A stretch of 64,000 bases of DNA from Bradyrhizobium sp. AZCC 2262 (GTDB lineage: Bacteria; Pseudomonadota; Alphaproteobacteria; Rhizobiales; Xanthobacteraceae), in contig NZ_JAZHRT010000001.1 in assembly GCF_036924535.1 (NCBI RefSeq), forward strand, positions 8,370,001-8,434,000, in the 5' to 3' direction. The notes below the pieces were generated by a model. It was not told where the DNA came from, did no database searches, and worked only from the letters and a program-made list of their open reading frames with translations. The translations under genes and the position numbers were made by a program. Positions within the stretch are counted from its first letter, which is position 1, and every line of letters begins with the position of its first letter. Shown piece by piece: positions 53,607 to 61,890 of this stretch.

Positions 53607-55301
53607 ATGCCCCCTGTCCCGCAAGCCTCCAGCATCCTTGCCTCGCTAGGCCAGGCGGCCTTCCTCTGGGACCTGACAGCGGACACTATCGCCTGGAGCG
53701 ACAATGCCGGCGTGGTCTTCACCGATATTCCGGCGGAGGCGCTGGTCAGCGGCGCTGGGTTCGCCAGGCTGATCGAGCCCTCCCGTTCGATCCGCAACGA
53801 GGCGCTCGCTCAATCGGCGCCGGCGCGGGGCAACGAAGGCGTCGCCTACCGGATCGAATATGGCGTACGGGCCGCGGCCTCGGCGCCCCTGATCTGGATC
53901 GAGGAGACCGGTTGCTGGTTTGCGGGGCCCGACGGCAAGCCGGTGCGCGCGCAAGGCATCGTCCGTGTCAACAACGAGCGTCACGCCCGCGACGAACAGC
54001 TCATGCGGCTTTCGAGAAATGACCCGCTGACCGGTGAACTTAATCGCACGCATCTCGTCGCCGCGCTGGCGGAAACGATCGAAGAAACCATGCGTTTCCG
54101 GTCGGCTTGCGCCTTCATGTTGATCGGCATCGATCATCTGGCGCGCGTCAACGATGCCTTTGGCTTCGACGTGGCCGACGCCGTCATCGCCGAAGTCGGA
54201 AAACGCATCCGCGCCAAGCTGCGCGGCGGCGACATGCTCGGCCGGTTCTCCGGCAACAAGTTCGGGCTGATCCTGAGGAACTGTACGGTCGACGACACCA
54301 ATACCGCGGCCGAGCGCTTCCTGGCAGGGATCCGCGACGACGTGATCCCGACCAAGTCCGGCCCGGTCTCGGTGACCGCCTCGATCGGCGCGATCACCAT
54401 CCCGCGCTACGCCCGCAATGCCGATGAGGCCATCAACCGCGTCCAGGAAACACTCGATGGCGCCAAGCGCCGCCGCGCCGGATCGTTCTCGCTGTGGCGT
54501 CCGAATGTCGAACGCGACGCCCAGCGCCGCGTCAACATCCGCGTCACCGACGAGATCGTCACCGCGCTGAACGAGCGCCGTATCGTCACCGCGTTCGAAC
54601 CGGTGGTCGAAGCGCGCTCGCGGCAGCCGGCATTCTACGAGTGCCTGGTGCGGATGGAGCAGGAGAACGGGCAGGCGCTGCTGGCGCCCGATATCGTCCC
54701 GGTCGCCGAGCGACTGGGGCTGATCCGGCTGGTCGACCACCGCGTGCTCGAACTCGCGGTTGCCGAACTTGCGGCGTCGCCGAACGTGCGGCTCAGCCTC
54801 AACATCTCGCCCGACACCACGATGGACCCGGACTGGTGGACTTCGATCGAATCGCTGATGCAGGCCTATCCCGGCGCCGGCGAGCGGCTGATCGTCGAGA
54901 TCACTGAAACGGTCGCGATCCAGGATATCGACGATGTTCGTGGCTTTGTGACCCGCTTGAAGAATTTCGGCAGCCAGATCGCGATCGACGATTTCGGCGC
55001 CGGTTACACTTCATTCCGAAACTTGCGCAAGCTCGGCGTCGATATCGTGAAGATCGACGGTGCCTTCGTACAGAACATTGCACGCTCCGCGGACGATCGC
55101 GCCTTCGTGCATACGCTGATCGATCTGGCGAACCGCCTGCAGATCAAGACGGTGGCGGAATGGGTGCAGGACGAGGAAGCCGCCGTGATGCTGCGTGAAT
55201 GGGGCTGCGATTACATCCAGGGCCGCCTGATCGGACTGGCCTCGCCGGAACGGCCGTGGGCTGCGCCGGCGGCTGAAACAGTGTTGCCGGCGGCGGGGTA
55301 G
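53607..55301 (+). CDS. Cyclic-di-GMP protein: degenerate GGDEF plus intact EAL
   Basis: The protein has 564 residues. N-terminal residues about 10-130 resemble a PAS-like sensor (AAFLWDLTADTIAWSDNAGVVFTDIP). The GGDEF-type domain (about 135-295; NDPLTGELNRTHLV) has SGNKF at 215-219 in place of GGDEF, so cyclase activity is unlikely. The EAL domain (about 315-555) keeps E345 (ECLVRM), the Asn of SLNIS, the ITET Glu, D461-D462 (DDFGAG), K482 (VKIDG) and E518, so it probably hydrolyses cyclic di-GMP. The QGRLIG end is normal. No membrane segment; cytoplasmic. The degenerate domain may bind GTP as a regulator. Confidence 0.9.
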   Translation: MPPVPQASSILASLGQAAFLWDLTADTIAWSDNAGVVFTDIPAEALVSGAGFARLIEPSRSIRNEALAQSAPARGNEGVAYRIEYGVRAAASAPLIWIEETGCWFAGPDGKPVRAQGIVRVNNERHARDEQLMRLSRNDPLTGELNRTHLVAALAETIEETMRFRSACAFMLIGIDHLARVNDAFGFDVADAVIAEVGKRIRAKLRGGDMLGRFSGNKFGLILRNCTVDDTNTAAERFLAGIRDDVIPTKSGPVSVTASIGAITIPRYARNADEAINRVQETLDGAKRRRAGSFSLWRPNVERDAQRRVNIRVTDEIVTALNERRIVTAFEPVVEARSRQPAFYECLVRMEQENGQALLAPDIVPVAERLGLIRLVDHRVLELAVAELAASPNVRLSLNISPDTTMDPDWWTSIESLMQAYPGAGERLIVEITETVAIQDIDDVRGFVTRLKNFGSQIAIDDFGAGYTSFRNLRKLGVDIVKIDGAFVQNIARSADDRAFVHTLIDLANRLQIKTVAEWVQDEEAAVMLREWGCDYIQGRLIGLASPERPWAAPAAETVLPAAG

Positions 55302-55307
55302 TCACGC

Positions 55308-55395
55308 GTAGCCCGGATGAAGCGAAGCGCAATCCGGGAAAACTCAGGCCGGTTGATAGACTGCCCCGGATTTCGCTGCGCTCCACCTGGGCTAC
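55308..55395. repeat. GTAGCCCG-type palindromic repeat
   Basis: GTAGCCCGGATGAAGCGAAGCG faces CGCTGCGCTCCACCTGGGCTAC. It lies between convergent genes just after the EAL protein, where its hairpin could end transcription. Related to 11747-11824. Confidence 0.75.
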
Positions 55396-55465
55396 GGCCA
55401 AAAACGTGGATGGCCGGGACGAGCCCGGCCATGACGAGAATTCCAACCAGTTTCAGCAGAGAAGA

Positions 55466-56065
55466 TCACTCTTCCTTCTTCGGCTCTTTCGACATGCGCT
55501 CCAGGCGCTCCTGCATGTCCTTCATCTGGCGGCGAAGATCGTCGATATTGTCTTCGTCTGGCGCCGGCTCCGGCATCTTCTCCGGCTCGGGCGACGTCGA
55601 TCCGGGGCGCGGCGGCACGAACGGCTTGAACATCGAGAACGTCTGCTGAAACAATTCCATGTTGCGGCGGACATGTTCCTCGAGCGGCGCAAACGGCGTT
55701 CCACTGAACGTGTTGGTGAGCTGCTTGCGGAATTTTTCCTGTTCGCGCGTCAACGTGTCGATCGACTGCTCCAGATATTTCGGCACCACCATCTGCATGC
55801 TGTCGCCGTAGAAGCGGATCAACTGCCGCAGGAAAGTGGTCGGCAACAAATTCTGTCCGGCCTTGTTTTCCTGCTCGAAGATGATTTGCGCCAGCACCGA
55901 GCGGGTGATGTCATCGCCGGTCTTGGCGTCGTAGACGAGAAAATCCTCGCCATCCTTCACCATCGCCGCGAGATCCTCGAGCGTCACATAGGTGCTGGTG
56001 CCGGTATTATAGAGCCGCCGGTTGGCGTATTTCTTGATGGTCGTGGGTTGGTCTGACTTTGCCAT
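55466..56065 (-). CDS. phaR: Polyhydroxyalkanoate synthesis regulator PhaR
   Basis: The protein has 199 residues from the ATG giving MAKSDQPTTIKKYANRRLYN; the longer frame lacks sense. The first 60 residues are the PHB-accumulation regulator DNA-binding domain, followed by the PHB_acc domain (FEQENKAGQNLLPTTFLRQLIRFYGDSMQ) and a coiled, acidic C terminus. PhaR represses phasin and its own gene and binds PHB granules. It is divergent from phaA, as in many rhizobia, so the 304-base gap between them probably holds promoters for both directions. Confidence 0.95.
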   Translation of the reverse strand: MAKSDQPTTIKKYANRRLYNTGTSTYVTLEDLAAMVKDGEDFLVYDAKTGDDITRSVLAQIIFEQENKAGQNLLPTTFLRQLIRFYGDSMQMVVPKYLEQSIDTLTREQEKFRKQLTNTFSGTPFAPLEEHVRRNMELFQQTFSMFKPFVPPRPGSTSPEPEKMPEPAPDEDNIDDLRRQMKDMQERLERMSKEPKKEE

Positions 56066-56369
56066 AAGCTCACACAATACACCGAGAGCGGGGAACCCGA
56101 CGGCATCGCCGAAGGGCAGACGAGCAACGCAACGCAGCAAAGTAAGCATTTTCAATGCCGTTCGGCTACCGTTTTGTGCGGCACGGTTAATTCCAAGGCA
56201 TGGACGCTGCTATGGAAACCCTCATGGGGATCAATTTGAATGCGCCGCGGCAGGATTTTGGGCTCTGGCCGATTGACATGGGTCAACGGGGTTAACAGGA
56301 TAAGGTGAGAGACAGGCACGCCGTCCGGCCGCCCGCCGTCAAAAGAAACCTCAACCACAGGAGATGTCC
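56066..56369. other. Divergent phaR/phaA control region
   Basis: This 304-base gap lies between divergently transcribed genes. No gene is seen. The notable element is TTGAC ATGG GTCAA (56273-56286), an inverted repeat whose left half also forms TTGACA, a -35-like box facing phaA. A convincing -10 box at standard spacing is missing. PhaR might bind somewhere here, but no known PhaR motif could be confirmed by eye. Confidence 0.35.
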
Positions 56370-57548
56370 ATGTCAGACGATGTCGTCATCGTCAGCGCCG
56401 CCCGCACCCCGGTCGGCAGTTTCAACGGCGCGTTCGCCACCACCCCGGCCCATGACCTCGGCGCCATCGCCATCAAGGCCGCACTGGAGCGCGCGGGCAT
56501 CGAGCCGGGCCGCGTTTCCGAAGTCATCATGGGCCAGATCCTGACCGCAGCGCAGGGCCAGAACCCGGCCCGCCAGGCCTCGATCGCTGCCGGTATTCCG
56601 GTGGAAAGCCCGGCCTGGGGCGTCAACCAGCTCTGCGGCAGCGGCCTGCGCACGGTGGCGCTCGGCTATCAGGCGCTGCTCAACGGCGATTCCGAAATCG
56701 TGGTCGCCGGCGGCCAGGAATCCATGAGCATGGCCCCGCACGCGCAATATCTGCGCGGCGGCGTCAAGATGGGCGGCCTCGAACTGGTCGACACCATGAT
56801 CAAGGACGGCCTGTGGGACGCCTTCAACGGCTACCACATGGGCAACACCGCCGAGAACGTCGCCCGCCAGTACCAGATCACCCGCGCGCAGCAGGACGAG
56901 TTTGCGGTTCACTCGCAGAACAAGGCCGAGGCGGCGCAGAAGGCCGGCAGGTTCAAGGACGAGATCACACCCGTCACCATCAAGACCCGCAAGGGCGACA
57001 TCATCGTCAGCGACGACGAATATCCGCGCCATGGCGCGACCATCGACGCGATGGCGAAGCTGAAGCCGGCTTTCGAGAAGGACGGCACCGTCACCGCCGG
57101 CAGTGCGTCCGGCATCAATGACGGCGCCGCGGCAGTCGTGCTGATGACCGCCAAGCAGGCCGCCAAGGAAGGCAAGAAAGTGCTCGGCCGCATCGTGTCG
57201 TGGGGCCAGGCCGGCGTCGATCCCAAGATCATGGGCACCGGGCCGATCCCGGCTTCCCGCGCCGCGCTGAAGAAGGCGGGCTGGAACATCGGCGACCTCG
57301 ACCTGATCGAGGCCAACGAGGCGTTCGCGGCGCAGGCCTGTGCGGTCAACAAGGACCTCGGCTGGGATACCGGCAAGGTCAACGTCAATGGCGGCGCGAT
57401 CGCGATCGGCCACCCGGTCGGTGCGTCGGGCGCGCGCGTGCTGGTGACGCTGCTGCACGAGATGCAGAAGCGCGATGCCAAGAAGGGTCTCGCCACGCTG
57501 TGCATCGGCGGCGGCATGGGTATCGCGATGTGCATCGCACGCGACTGA
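56370..57548 (+). CDS. phaA: Acetyl-CoA acetyltransferase
   Basis: The protein has 392 residues from ATG 56370, 6 bases after AGGAG; ATG 56364 abuts that site. It condenses two acetyl-CoA to acetoacetyl-CoA, the first step of polyhydroxybutyrate synthesis. C89 ([10 protein letters not shown]), H348 ([11 protein letters not shown]) and C378 (TLCIGGGMG) occupy the classical positions. phaB follows on the same strand after a terminator-like hairpin. It differs from the PcaF thiolase at 14879. Confidence 0.96.
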   Translation: MSDDVVIVSAARTPVGSFNGAFATTPAHDLGAIAIKAALERAGIEPGRVSEVIMGQILTAAQGQNPARQASIAAGIPVESPAWGVNQLCGSGLRTVALGYQALLNGDSEIVVAGGQESMSMAPHAQYLRGGVKMGGLELVDTMIKDGLWDAFNGYHMGNTAENVARQYQITRAQQDEFAVHSQNKAEAAQKAGRFKDEITPVTIKTRKGDIIVSDDEYPRHGATIDAMAKLKPAFEKDGTVTAGSASGINDGAAAVVLMTAKQAAKEGKKVLGRIVSWGQAGVDPKIMGTGPIPASRAALKKAGWNIGDLDLIEANEAFAAQACAVNKDLGWDTGKVNVNGGAIAIGHPVGASGARVLVTLLHEMQKRDAKKGLATLCIGGGMGIAMCIARD

Positions 57549-57619
57549 ACTAAAGGCAGAGTGACTGGTTGAATGATGAAAAGATCATCTCGCAGCCCGA
57601 TCTCGAATTGGTAAAGATG

Positions 57620-57646
57620 AAATGCCCGGTCTCGCGCCGGGCATTT
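57620..57646 (+). terminator. Stem-loop terminator between phaA and phaB
   Basis: AAATGCCCGG and CCGGGCATTT form a perfect 10-base stem with a 7-base loop, flanked by A and T residues that make it work in either direction. It lies 72 bases after phaA, so phaB probably has its own promoter or relies on readthrough. Confidence 0.75.
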
Positions 57647-57750
57647 TCATCTCCGCAAGCGTTTTCAAGAAACGCTGCAAAGCCTGAAGATTCGTCAAAA
57701 GACCGGGACAATTCCGGCGTATTAAAAAGACCATCAAGGAGGACTACGAC

Positions 57751-58476
57751 ATGGCACGTGTTGCATTGGTTACGGGGGGTACGAGGGGCATTGGAGCTGC
57801 GATCAGCAAGGCGCTGAAAGCAGCCGGCTACAAGGTGGCGGCGAGCTACGCCGGCAATGACGCCGCGGCCGAGAAGTTCAAGTCCGAGACCGGCATTCCC
57901 GTCTACAAATGGGACGTCAGCTCGTTTGACGCCTGCGCCGCCGGCGTCAAGCAGGTCGAGGCCGATCTCGGACCGGTCGACGTGCTGGTCAACAATGCCG
58001 GCATCACCAAGGATACCGCCTTCCACAAAATGACACTTGAGCAGTGGACCGCGGTCATCAATACCAATCTCGGTTCGCTCTTCAACATGACGCGTCCGGT
58101 GATCGAAGGCATGCGCGCCCGCAAGTTCGGCCGCGTCATCTCGATCTCCTCGATCAACGGGCAGAAGGGCCAGTTCGGCCAGGTCAATTACTCGGCGGCC
58201 AAGGCCGGCGATATCGGCTTCACCAAGGCGCTGGCGCTCGAAAACGCCAAGGGCGGCATCACCGTGAATGTGATCTGCCCCGGCTACATCAACACCGAAA
58301 TGGTGCAGGCGGTGCCGAAGGAAGTTCTGGAAAAGAACGTCATTCCGCAGATTCCCGTCAATCGCCTCGGCGAACCCGAGGAGATTGCACGCGCAGTCGT
58401 GTTCCTCGCTGCCGACGAGGCTGGCTTCATCACGGGCTCGACGCTGACCGTGAATGGCGGCCAGTATCACGCGTGA
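57751..58476 (+). CDS. phaB: Acetoacetyl-CoA reductase
   Basis: This 241-residue short-chain dehydrogenase reduces acetoacetyl-CoA to (R)-3-hydroxybutyryl-CoA for PHB. The cofactor site is VTGGTRGIGAAIS at the start. The catalytic set is S134 (ISSING), Y147 and K151 (YSAAKAG). AGGAGG lies 10 bases before ATG 57751. The length and the FGQVNYSAAKAGDIGFTKALALE stretch match PhaB rather than FabG. The synthase phaC is not in the window. Confidence 0.96.
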   Translation: MARVALVTGGTRGIGAAISKALKAAGYKVAASYAGNDAAAEKFKSETGIPVYKWDVSSFDACAAGVKQVEADLGPVDVLVNNAGITKDTAFHKMTLEQWTAVINTNLGSLFNMTRPVIEGMRARKFGRVISISSINGQKGQFGQVNYSAAKAGDIGFTKALALENAKGGITVNVICPGYINTEMVQAVPKEVLEKNVIPQIPVNRLGEPEEIARAVVFLAADEAGFITGSTLTVNGGQYHA

Positions 58477-58487
58477 TATTGGCTTGT

Positions 58488-58605
58488 CGTCATTGCGAGG
58501 AGCGGCTCATCCGCCGTAGCTCAAAGAGTGAAGGCGGATAGCGACGAAGCAATCCATTTTCGGTATGCAAGAATGTTGGATTGCTTCGGTTCACTCGCAA
58601 TGACG
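58488..58605. repeat. CGTCATTGCGAGGAGC palindromic repeat
   Basis: CGTCATTGCGAG at the left and CTCGCAATGACG at the right are inverted copies. Inside, GCGACGAAGCAATCCATT pairs with TTGGATTGCTTCGG. A fragment of the same type is near 3555-3580. It ends 5 bases before the next gene's ATG. Confidence 0.8.
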
Positions 58606-58610
58606 TGCCA

Positions 58611-59483
58611 ATGACTCCCCGTGCCGCTACGCTGATCGGACTGACCGCGATCCTGATGTGGTCGCTGCTGTCGGTGCTGACGGTTGCGACCGGAAAGATT
58701 CCGGCGTTCCAGCTCGCCGCCATGACGTTCGCGATCGGCGCGCTGGTCGCATTCGCCAGCTTCCTGTTCCGGCCCGCCGCCTTCAATGCGCTCAAGCAGC
58801 CGCTGGTGGCCTGGGTCGTCGGCGTCGGCGGCCTGTTCGGCTATCACGCGCTGTATTTCCTCGCGCTGCGCTTCGCGCCGCCGGCCGAAGCGGGGTTGTT
58901 GAACTATCTCTGGCCGCTGTTGATCGTGCTGTTCTCGTCGCTGCTGCCCGGCGAACGTCTGGCGCCGCATCACATCGTCGGCGCGCTGCTCGGGCTTGCG
59001 GGCACGGTGCTGCTGTTTGCCGGCAATGGCGCGAGCTTTGCGCCCGGCCAGATACCGGGGCTTGCCGCAGCCTTCGTTGCCGCTTTTGTATGGGCGGCCT
59101 ATTCGGTGATGTCGCGCAAGCTCAAGGCGGTGCCGACCGATGCGGTGGCGGGCTTCTGTCTCGCCACAGCGCTGCTCGCCGCGCTCGTGCATGGCATGGT
59201 CGAGACTACGGTGTGGCCTGAGACGGTCGGGCAGTGGCTGGCGATCATTGCGCTTGGCGTTGGCCCCGTGGGGGCTGCGTTCTTCGTCTGGGACATCGGC
59301 ATGAAACGCGGCGATATCCGCGTGCTCGGCGCCGCGTCCTACGCGACGCCGCTATTGTCGACGGCGTTTCTGATCTTGGCCGGTTATGCGCAGCCGACCG
59401 CCACCATCGCCATCGCCGCGATCCTTATCGCCGGCGGCGGCCTGATCGCGGCGAAGGACATGGTGTGGAAGACGAATCCGTAG
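58611..59483 (+). CDS. EamA/DMT family transporter
   Basis: The protein has 290 residues from ATG 58611. The frame continues upstream into repeat DNA, which is why the later ATG is preferred. Ten hydrophobic segments lie in two halves (TAILMWSLLSVLTVATGKIPAFQLAAMTFAIGAL; FVWAAYSVMSRKLKAVPTDAVAGFC), with GDIRVLGAASYATPLLSTAFLIL near the end, as in aromatic-amino-acid-type exporters of the EamA family. The substrate is unknown. No clear Shine-Dalgarno is visible, and the preceding repeat ends 5 bases before the start. Confidence 0.87.
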   Translation: MTPRAATLIGLTAILMWSLLSVLTVATGKIPAFQLAAMTFAIGALVAFASFLFRPAAFNALKQPLVAWVVGVGGLFGYHALYFLALRFAPPAEAGLLNYLWPLLIVLFSSLLPGERLAPHHIVGALLGLAGTVLLFAGNGASFAPGQIPGLAAAFVAAFVWAAYSVMSRKLKAVPTDAVAGFCLATALLAALVHGMVETTVWPETVGQWLAIIALGVGPVGAAFFVWDIGMKRGDIRVLGAASYATPLLSTAFLILAGYAQPTATIAIAAILIAGGGLIAAKDMVWKTNP

Positions 59484-59563
59484 GGTGGGCAAAGCGAAGC
59501 GTGCCCACCATTCAAGGATACATGTGTAGATAGAGGGTGGGCACGCTGCGCTTTGCCCACCCT
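59482..59563. repeat. AGGGTGGGCAAAGCG palindromic repeat
   Basis: AGGGTGGGCAAAGCGAAGCG and its inverse CGCTGCGCTTTGCCCACCCT bound a 42-base middle; inner GTGCCCACC and GGTGGGCAC also pair. It overlaps the stop codon of the EamA gene by 2 bases and separates convergent genes. Confidence 0.8.
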
Positions 59564-59570
59564 GCAGACT

Positions 59571-60002
59571 TTACGTTGGCTCCCAACCTTTCGGCGCCAG
59601 CTCGAATTTCGCAAATTCGAATCCTGGCGCGACGGTGCAGCCGACCAGCGTCCAGTCGCCATTGCTTTCGGCCGCCTGCCAGGCATGCGGCGGAACGATC
59701 GCCTGCGGCACTTCGTCGGCAGCGAGATTGGGGCCGAGCTTGATGCTGCGCTGTCCCTCGTCATCAGAAATTTGCAGGCTTAGCGACGCGCCCGCGTAGT
59801 AGTGCCAAACCTCGACCGCATCGATGCGATGCCAGTGCGAGCGCTCGCCGCGCGCCAGCAGAAAATAGATCGCGGTTGATCGCGAGCGTCCATCGGCATC
59901 CATGCTCTGGTCGCGAAAGGTCTCGCGATAATGGCCGCCTTCGGGATGCGGCTTCAGGTCAAGCTGCGCGATGATGTCGGCGGCGGCTTTCGGCAGCGCC
60001 AT
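59571..60002 (-). CDS. DUF985 family cupin protein
   Basis: This 143-residue protein has the single cupin fold of DUF985: HPEGGHYRETFRD near the N terminus, SHWHRIDAVEVWHYYAG as the first metal-type motif, and VPPHAWQAAES plus GCTVAPGFEFAKFEL later. Its ATG overlaps the gloB stop by one base, so the two are translated from one message. Family members have no settled function; the conserved His residues suggest a metal site. Confidence 0.92.
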   Translation of the reverse strand: MALPKAAADIIAQLDLKPHPEGGHYRETFRDQSMDADGRSRSTAIYFLLARGERSHWHRIDAVEVWHYYAGASLSLQISDDEGQRSIKLGPNLAADEVPQAIVPPHAWQAAESNGDWTLVGCTVAPGFEFAKFELAPKGWEPT

Positions 60003-60769
60003 CAGGACTTGTTCTTGCGTTCGCGCAATTCACCGAACACTTTTTCGGCGCTCGCGCCCTTCATGTGCAGCTTCGCCGCCACCGACGGTTCGTCGGCGCG
60101 CAGGAACACGTTGGCTTTCTTTTCCTCGCCCAGCAGCACCGGGATCGTCGGCTTGTTCTCGGCACGCAGTCGCGTCACTTCCTCGGCGCGCGCCTTCAAC
60201 GCGGGGTTATCGCCGTCGACCGTGAGCGCGAACTTGACGTTCGACGCCGTATACTCATGGCCGCAATAGAGTTTGAAATCGTCCGGCAGCGCGCGCAGCT
60301 TCAACAGCGAATCCCACATCATGGGATAATTGCCCTCGAACACCCGGCCGCAGCCGATCGAGAACAGCGTGTCGGCAGCGAACACCGCCTTTTCGGTGTC
60401 GAACACGTAGGAGATATGATCGAGCGTGTGGCCAGGTGTTTCCAGCACTCGCGCCAGCAGGCTGCCGACCTTGATCACATCGCCATTGATGGCGCGCAGG
60501 TCGACATTGGCGATCTTGGTGGATTTGTCGTTGGGAGCGACGACCCGGCAATTATATTTCTGCTTCAATTCGGCGACACCGCCGACATGGTCGTGATGGT
60601 GATGCGTGACGAGAATATCCGTCAGCGTCCAGCCCTCGCGCTCCAGCGCCTTGATGATCGGGCCGGCTTCCGGCGCGTCGATCGATGCGGTGGCCTTGGT
60701 CGCGGGATCGTGGATCAAATAACCGAAATTGTCGCTGAGGCAGGTGAAGGTGCGAATTTCCGCGGCCAT
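60002..60769 (-). CDS. gloB: Hydroxyacylglutathione hydrolase (glyoxalase II)
   Basis: This 255-residue enzyme hydrolyses S-lactoylglutathione to lactate and glutathione, finishing methylglyoxal detoxification. The metallo-beta-lactamase motif THHHHDHVGG (about residues 56-65) binds two metals, with further ligands in TPGHTLDHISY, the Asp of FAADTLFSIGCGRVFEG and CGHEYT. The C-terminal helices bind glutathione. The gene is divergent from a methyltransferase gene and is followed by the DUF985 gene in the same operon. Confidence 0.96.
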   Translation of the reverse strand: MAAEIRTFTCLSDNFGYLIHDPATKATASIDAPEAGPIIKALEREGWTLTDILVTHHHHDHVGGVAELKQKYNCRVVAPNDKSTKIANVDLRAINGDVIKVGSLLARVLETPGHTLDHISYVFDTEKAVFAADTLFSIGCGRVFEGNYPMMWDSLLKLRALPDDFKLYCGHEYTASNVKFALTVDGDNPALKARAEEVTRLRAENKPTIPVLLGEEKKANVFLRADEPSVAAKLHMKGASAEKVFGELRERKNKS

Positions 60770-60799
60770 GATAGCTCCGTGGTTAAGGCTTTCAGCCCC

Positions 60800-60902
60800 A
60801 TGAGATCATGATGCGATTTGATAGAACCGCATCATGATCTCATCTCATTGTTTGAGCATGATCTTTTCGGAAAACCGGTTTCCACTTTTCCGGATCATGC
60901 TC
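60800..60902. repeat. Two-palindrome RIME-like element
   Basis: The left palindrome has perfect 16-base arms (ATGAGATCATGATGCG at 60800-60815 and its complement at 60828-60843). The right palindrome, GAGCATGATCTTTTCGG..CCGGATCATGCTC (60853-60902), matches 21357-21405. The roughly 103-base two-palindrome design resembles the RIME1 elements described in Rhizobium. It fills the gap between divergent gloB and the methyltransferase gene. Confidence 0.75.
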
Positions 60903-60991
60903 CAATTCTAAAAGAAATATGGCGTTAACGCTTGCGCGGCAATGCCATTTTCGGCGCGCCGCAACGAAACACGGTGTGGTAGATTGCGCCC

Positions 60992-61738
60992 ATGACCATC
61001 GACGTCATCGATCTCCGCGATTTCTATTCGCAGCGCCTCGGCATTGTGGCGCGGCAGTTGATCAATCGTGGCATCCGGGCGCGCTGGCCCGATGCGGCCG
61101 GGCAGCGCGTGCTCGGGCTGGGCTACCCGACGCCCTATCTCGGCCTGTTTCGCGAGGATTCCGAGCGCTGCATCGCCTTCATGCCGGCGGCGCAGGGGGT
61201 GTTGAAATGGCCGACGGCGCGACCGGCGCTGGCGACCCTGATCGATGAGTTTTCGATGCCGCTGCCGGACGCCGCGGTGGACCGCATCCTGCTGGTTCAT
61301 GCGCTGGAAATGTCCGACGATCCGGAGCGGCTACTGCGCGAGGTGTGGCGGGTGCTGGCGCCGTCGGGGAGGCTGATCGCTGTCATCCCGAACCGGCGCG
61401 GCGTGTGGACGCGCACCGACAACACGCCGTTCGGCCACGGCCGGCCCTATTCGCGCGCGCAGATCACGCAATTGCTGCGGCAGACCTGGTTCACGCCGGC
61501 GGCATGGGGCGAGGCGCTGTTCCTGCCGCCGGTCGGCAATAGCTGGTTTTTGCGGTCGGCGATGGCGTGGGAGCGCGTTGGCGCCGCGCTATCGTTGCCG
61601 TTCGCCGGTGTGCATATCGTGGAGGCGACCAAACAGGTCTATCGCGCGATCCCCGCGGGGCGCGAACGCACGCGGTTGATTCCGTCGCTGGAGCCGGTGC
61701 TGGTGCCGTCGTCGACGGCGACAAGGGATAACGCGTAG
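60992..61738 (+). CDS. Class I SAM-dependent methyltransferase
   Basis: This 248-residue protein has a modified SAM-binding start (RVLGLGYPTPYLGLF), then the later methyltransferase motifs DAAVDRILLVHALEMSDDPERLLREVWRVLAPSGRLIAVIPNRRGVW, the methyltransferase 11 pattern. Divergent pairing with gloB is common in Rhizobiales as far as I know. The target is unknown. The C terminus (VYRAIPAGRERTR) is basic. The start at ATG 60992 has only a weak ribosome binding site. Confidence 0.88.
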   Translation: MTIDVIDLRDFYSQRLGIVARQLINRGIRARWPDAAGQRVLGLGYPTPYLGLFREDSERCIAFMPAAQGVLKWPTARPALATLIDEFSMPLPDAAVDRILLVHALEMSDDPERLLREVWRVLAPSGRLIAVIPNRRGVWTRTDNTPFGHGRPYSRAQITQLLRQTWFTPAAWGEALFLPPVGNSWFLRSAMAWERVGAALSLPFAGVHIVEATKQVYRAIPAGRERTRLIPSLEPVLVPSSTATRDNA

Positions 61739-61749
61739 TCTCTCAACGG

Positions 61750-61867
61750 GTCGTCCCCGCGAACGCGGGGACCCATAACCACAGGCGATATTTGTTTGAA
61801 AGGTCGTCGATCCGCGTGCCTCAAACGAGGGCCGCGGCGTATGGGTCCCCGCGTTCGCGGGGACGAC
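61750..61867. repeat. Two-hairpin repeat, copy 5
   Basis: The left end GTCGTCCCCGCGAACGCGGGG and right end CCCCGCGTTCGCGGGGACGAC are exact inverted copies, followed inward by ACCCATAACCACAGG and GGCGTATGGG. The variable pair is C-G. It lies between convergent genes. Confidence 0.85.
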
Positions 61868-61890
61868 GAGATAGCGGGCGTTGCCGCTAG

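Noticed and set aside
57569..57817. Short plus-strand frame between phaA and phaB
   Set aside because: It runs through the terminator hairpin and overlaps the phaB start in another frame; composition is not protein-like.
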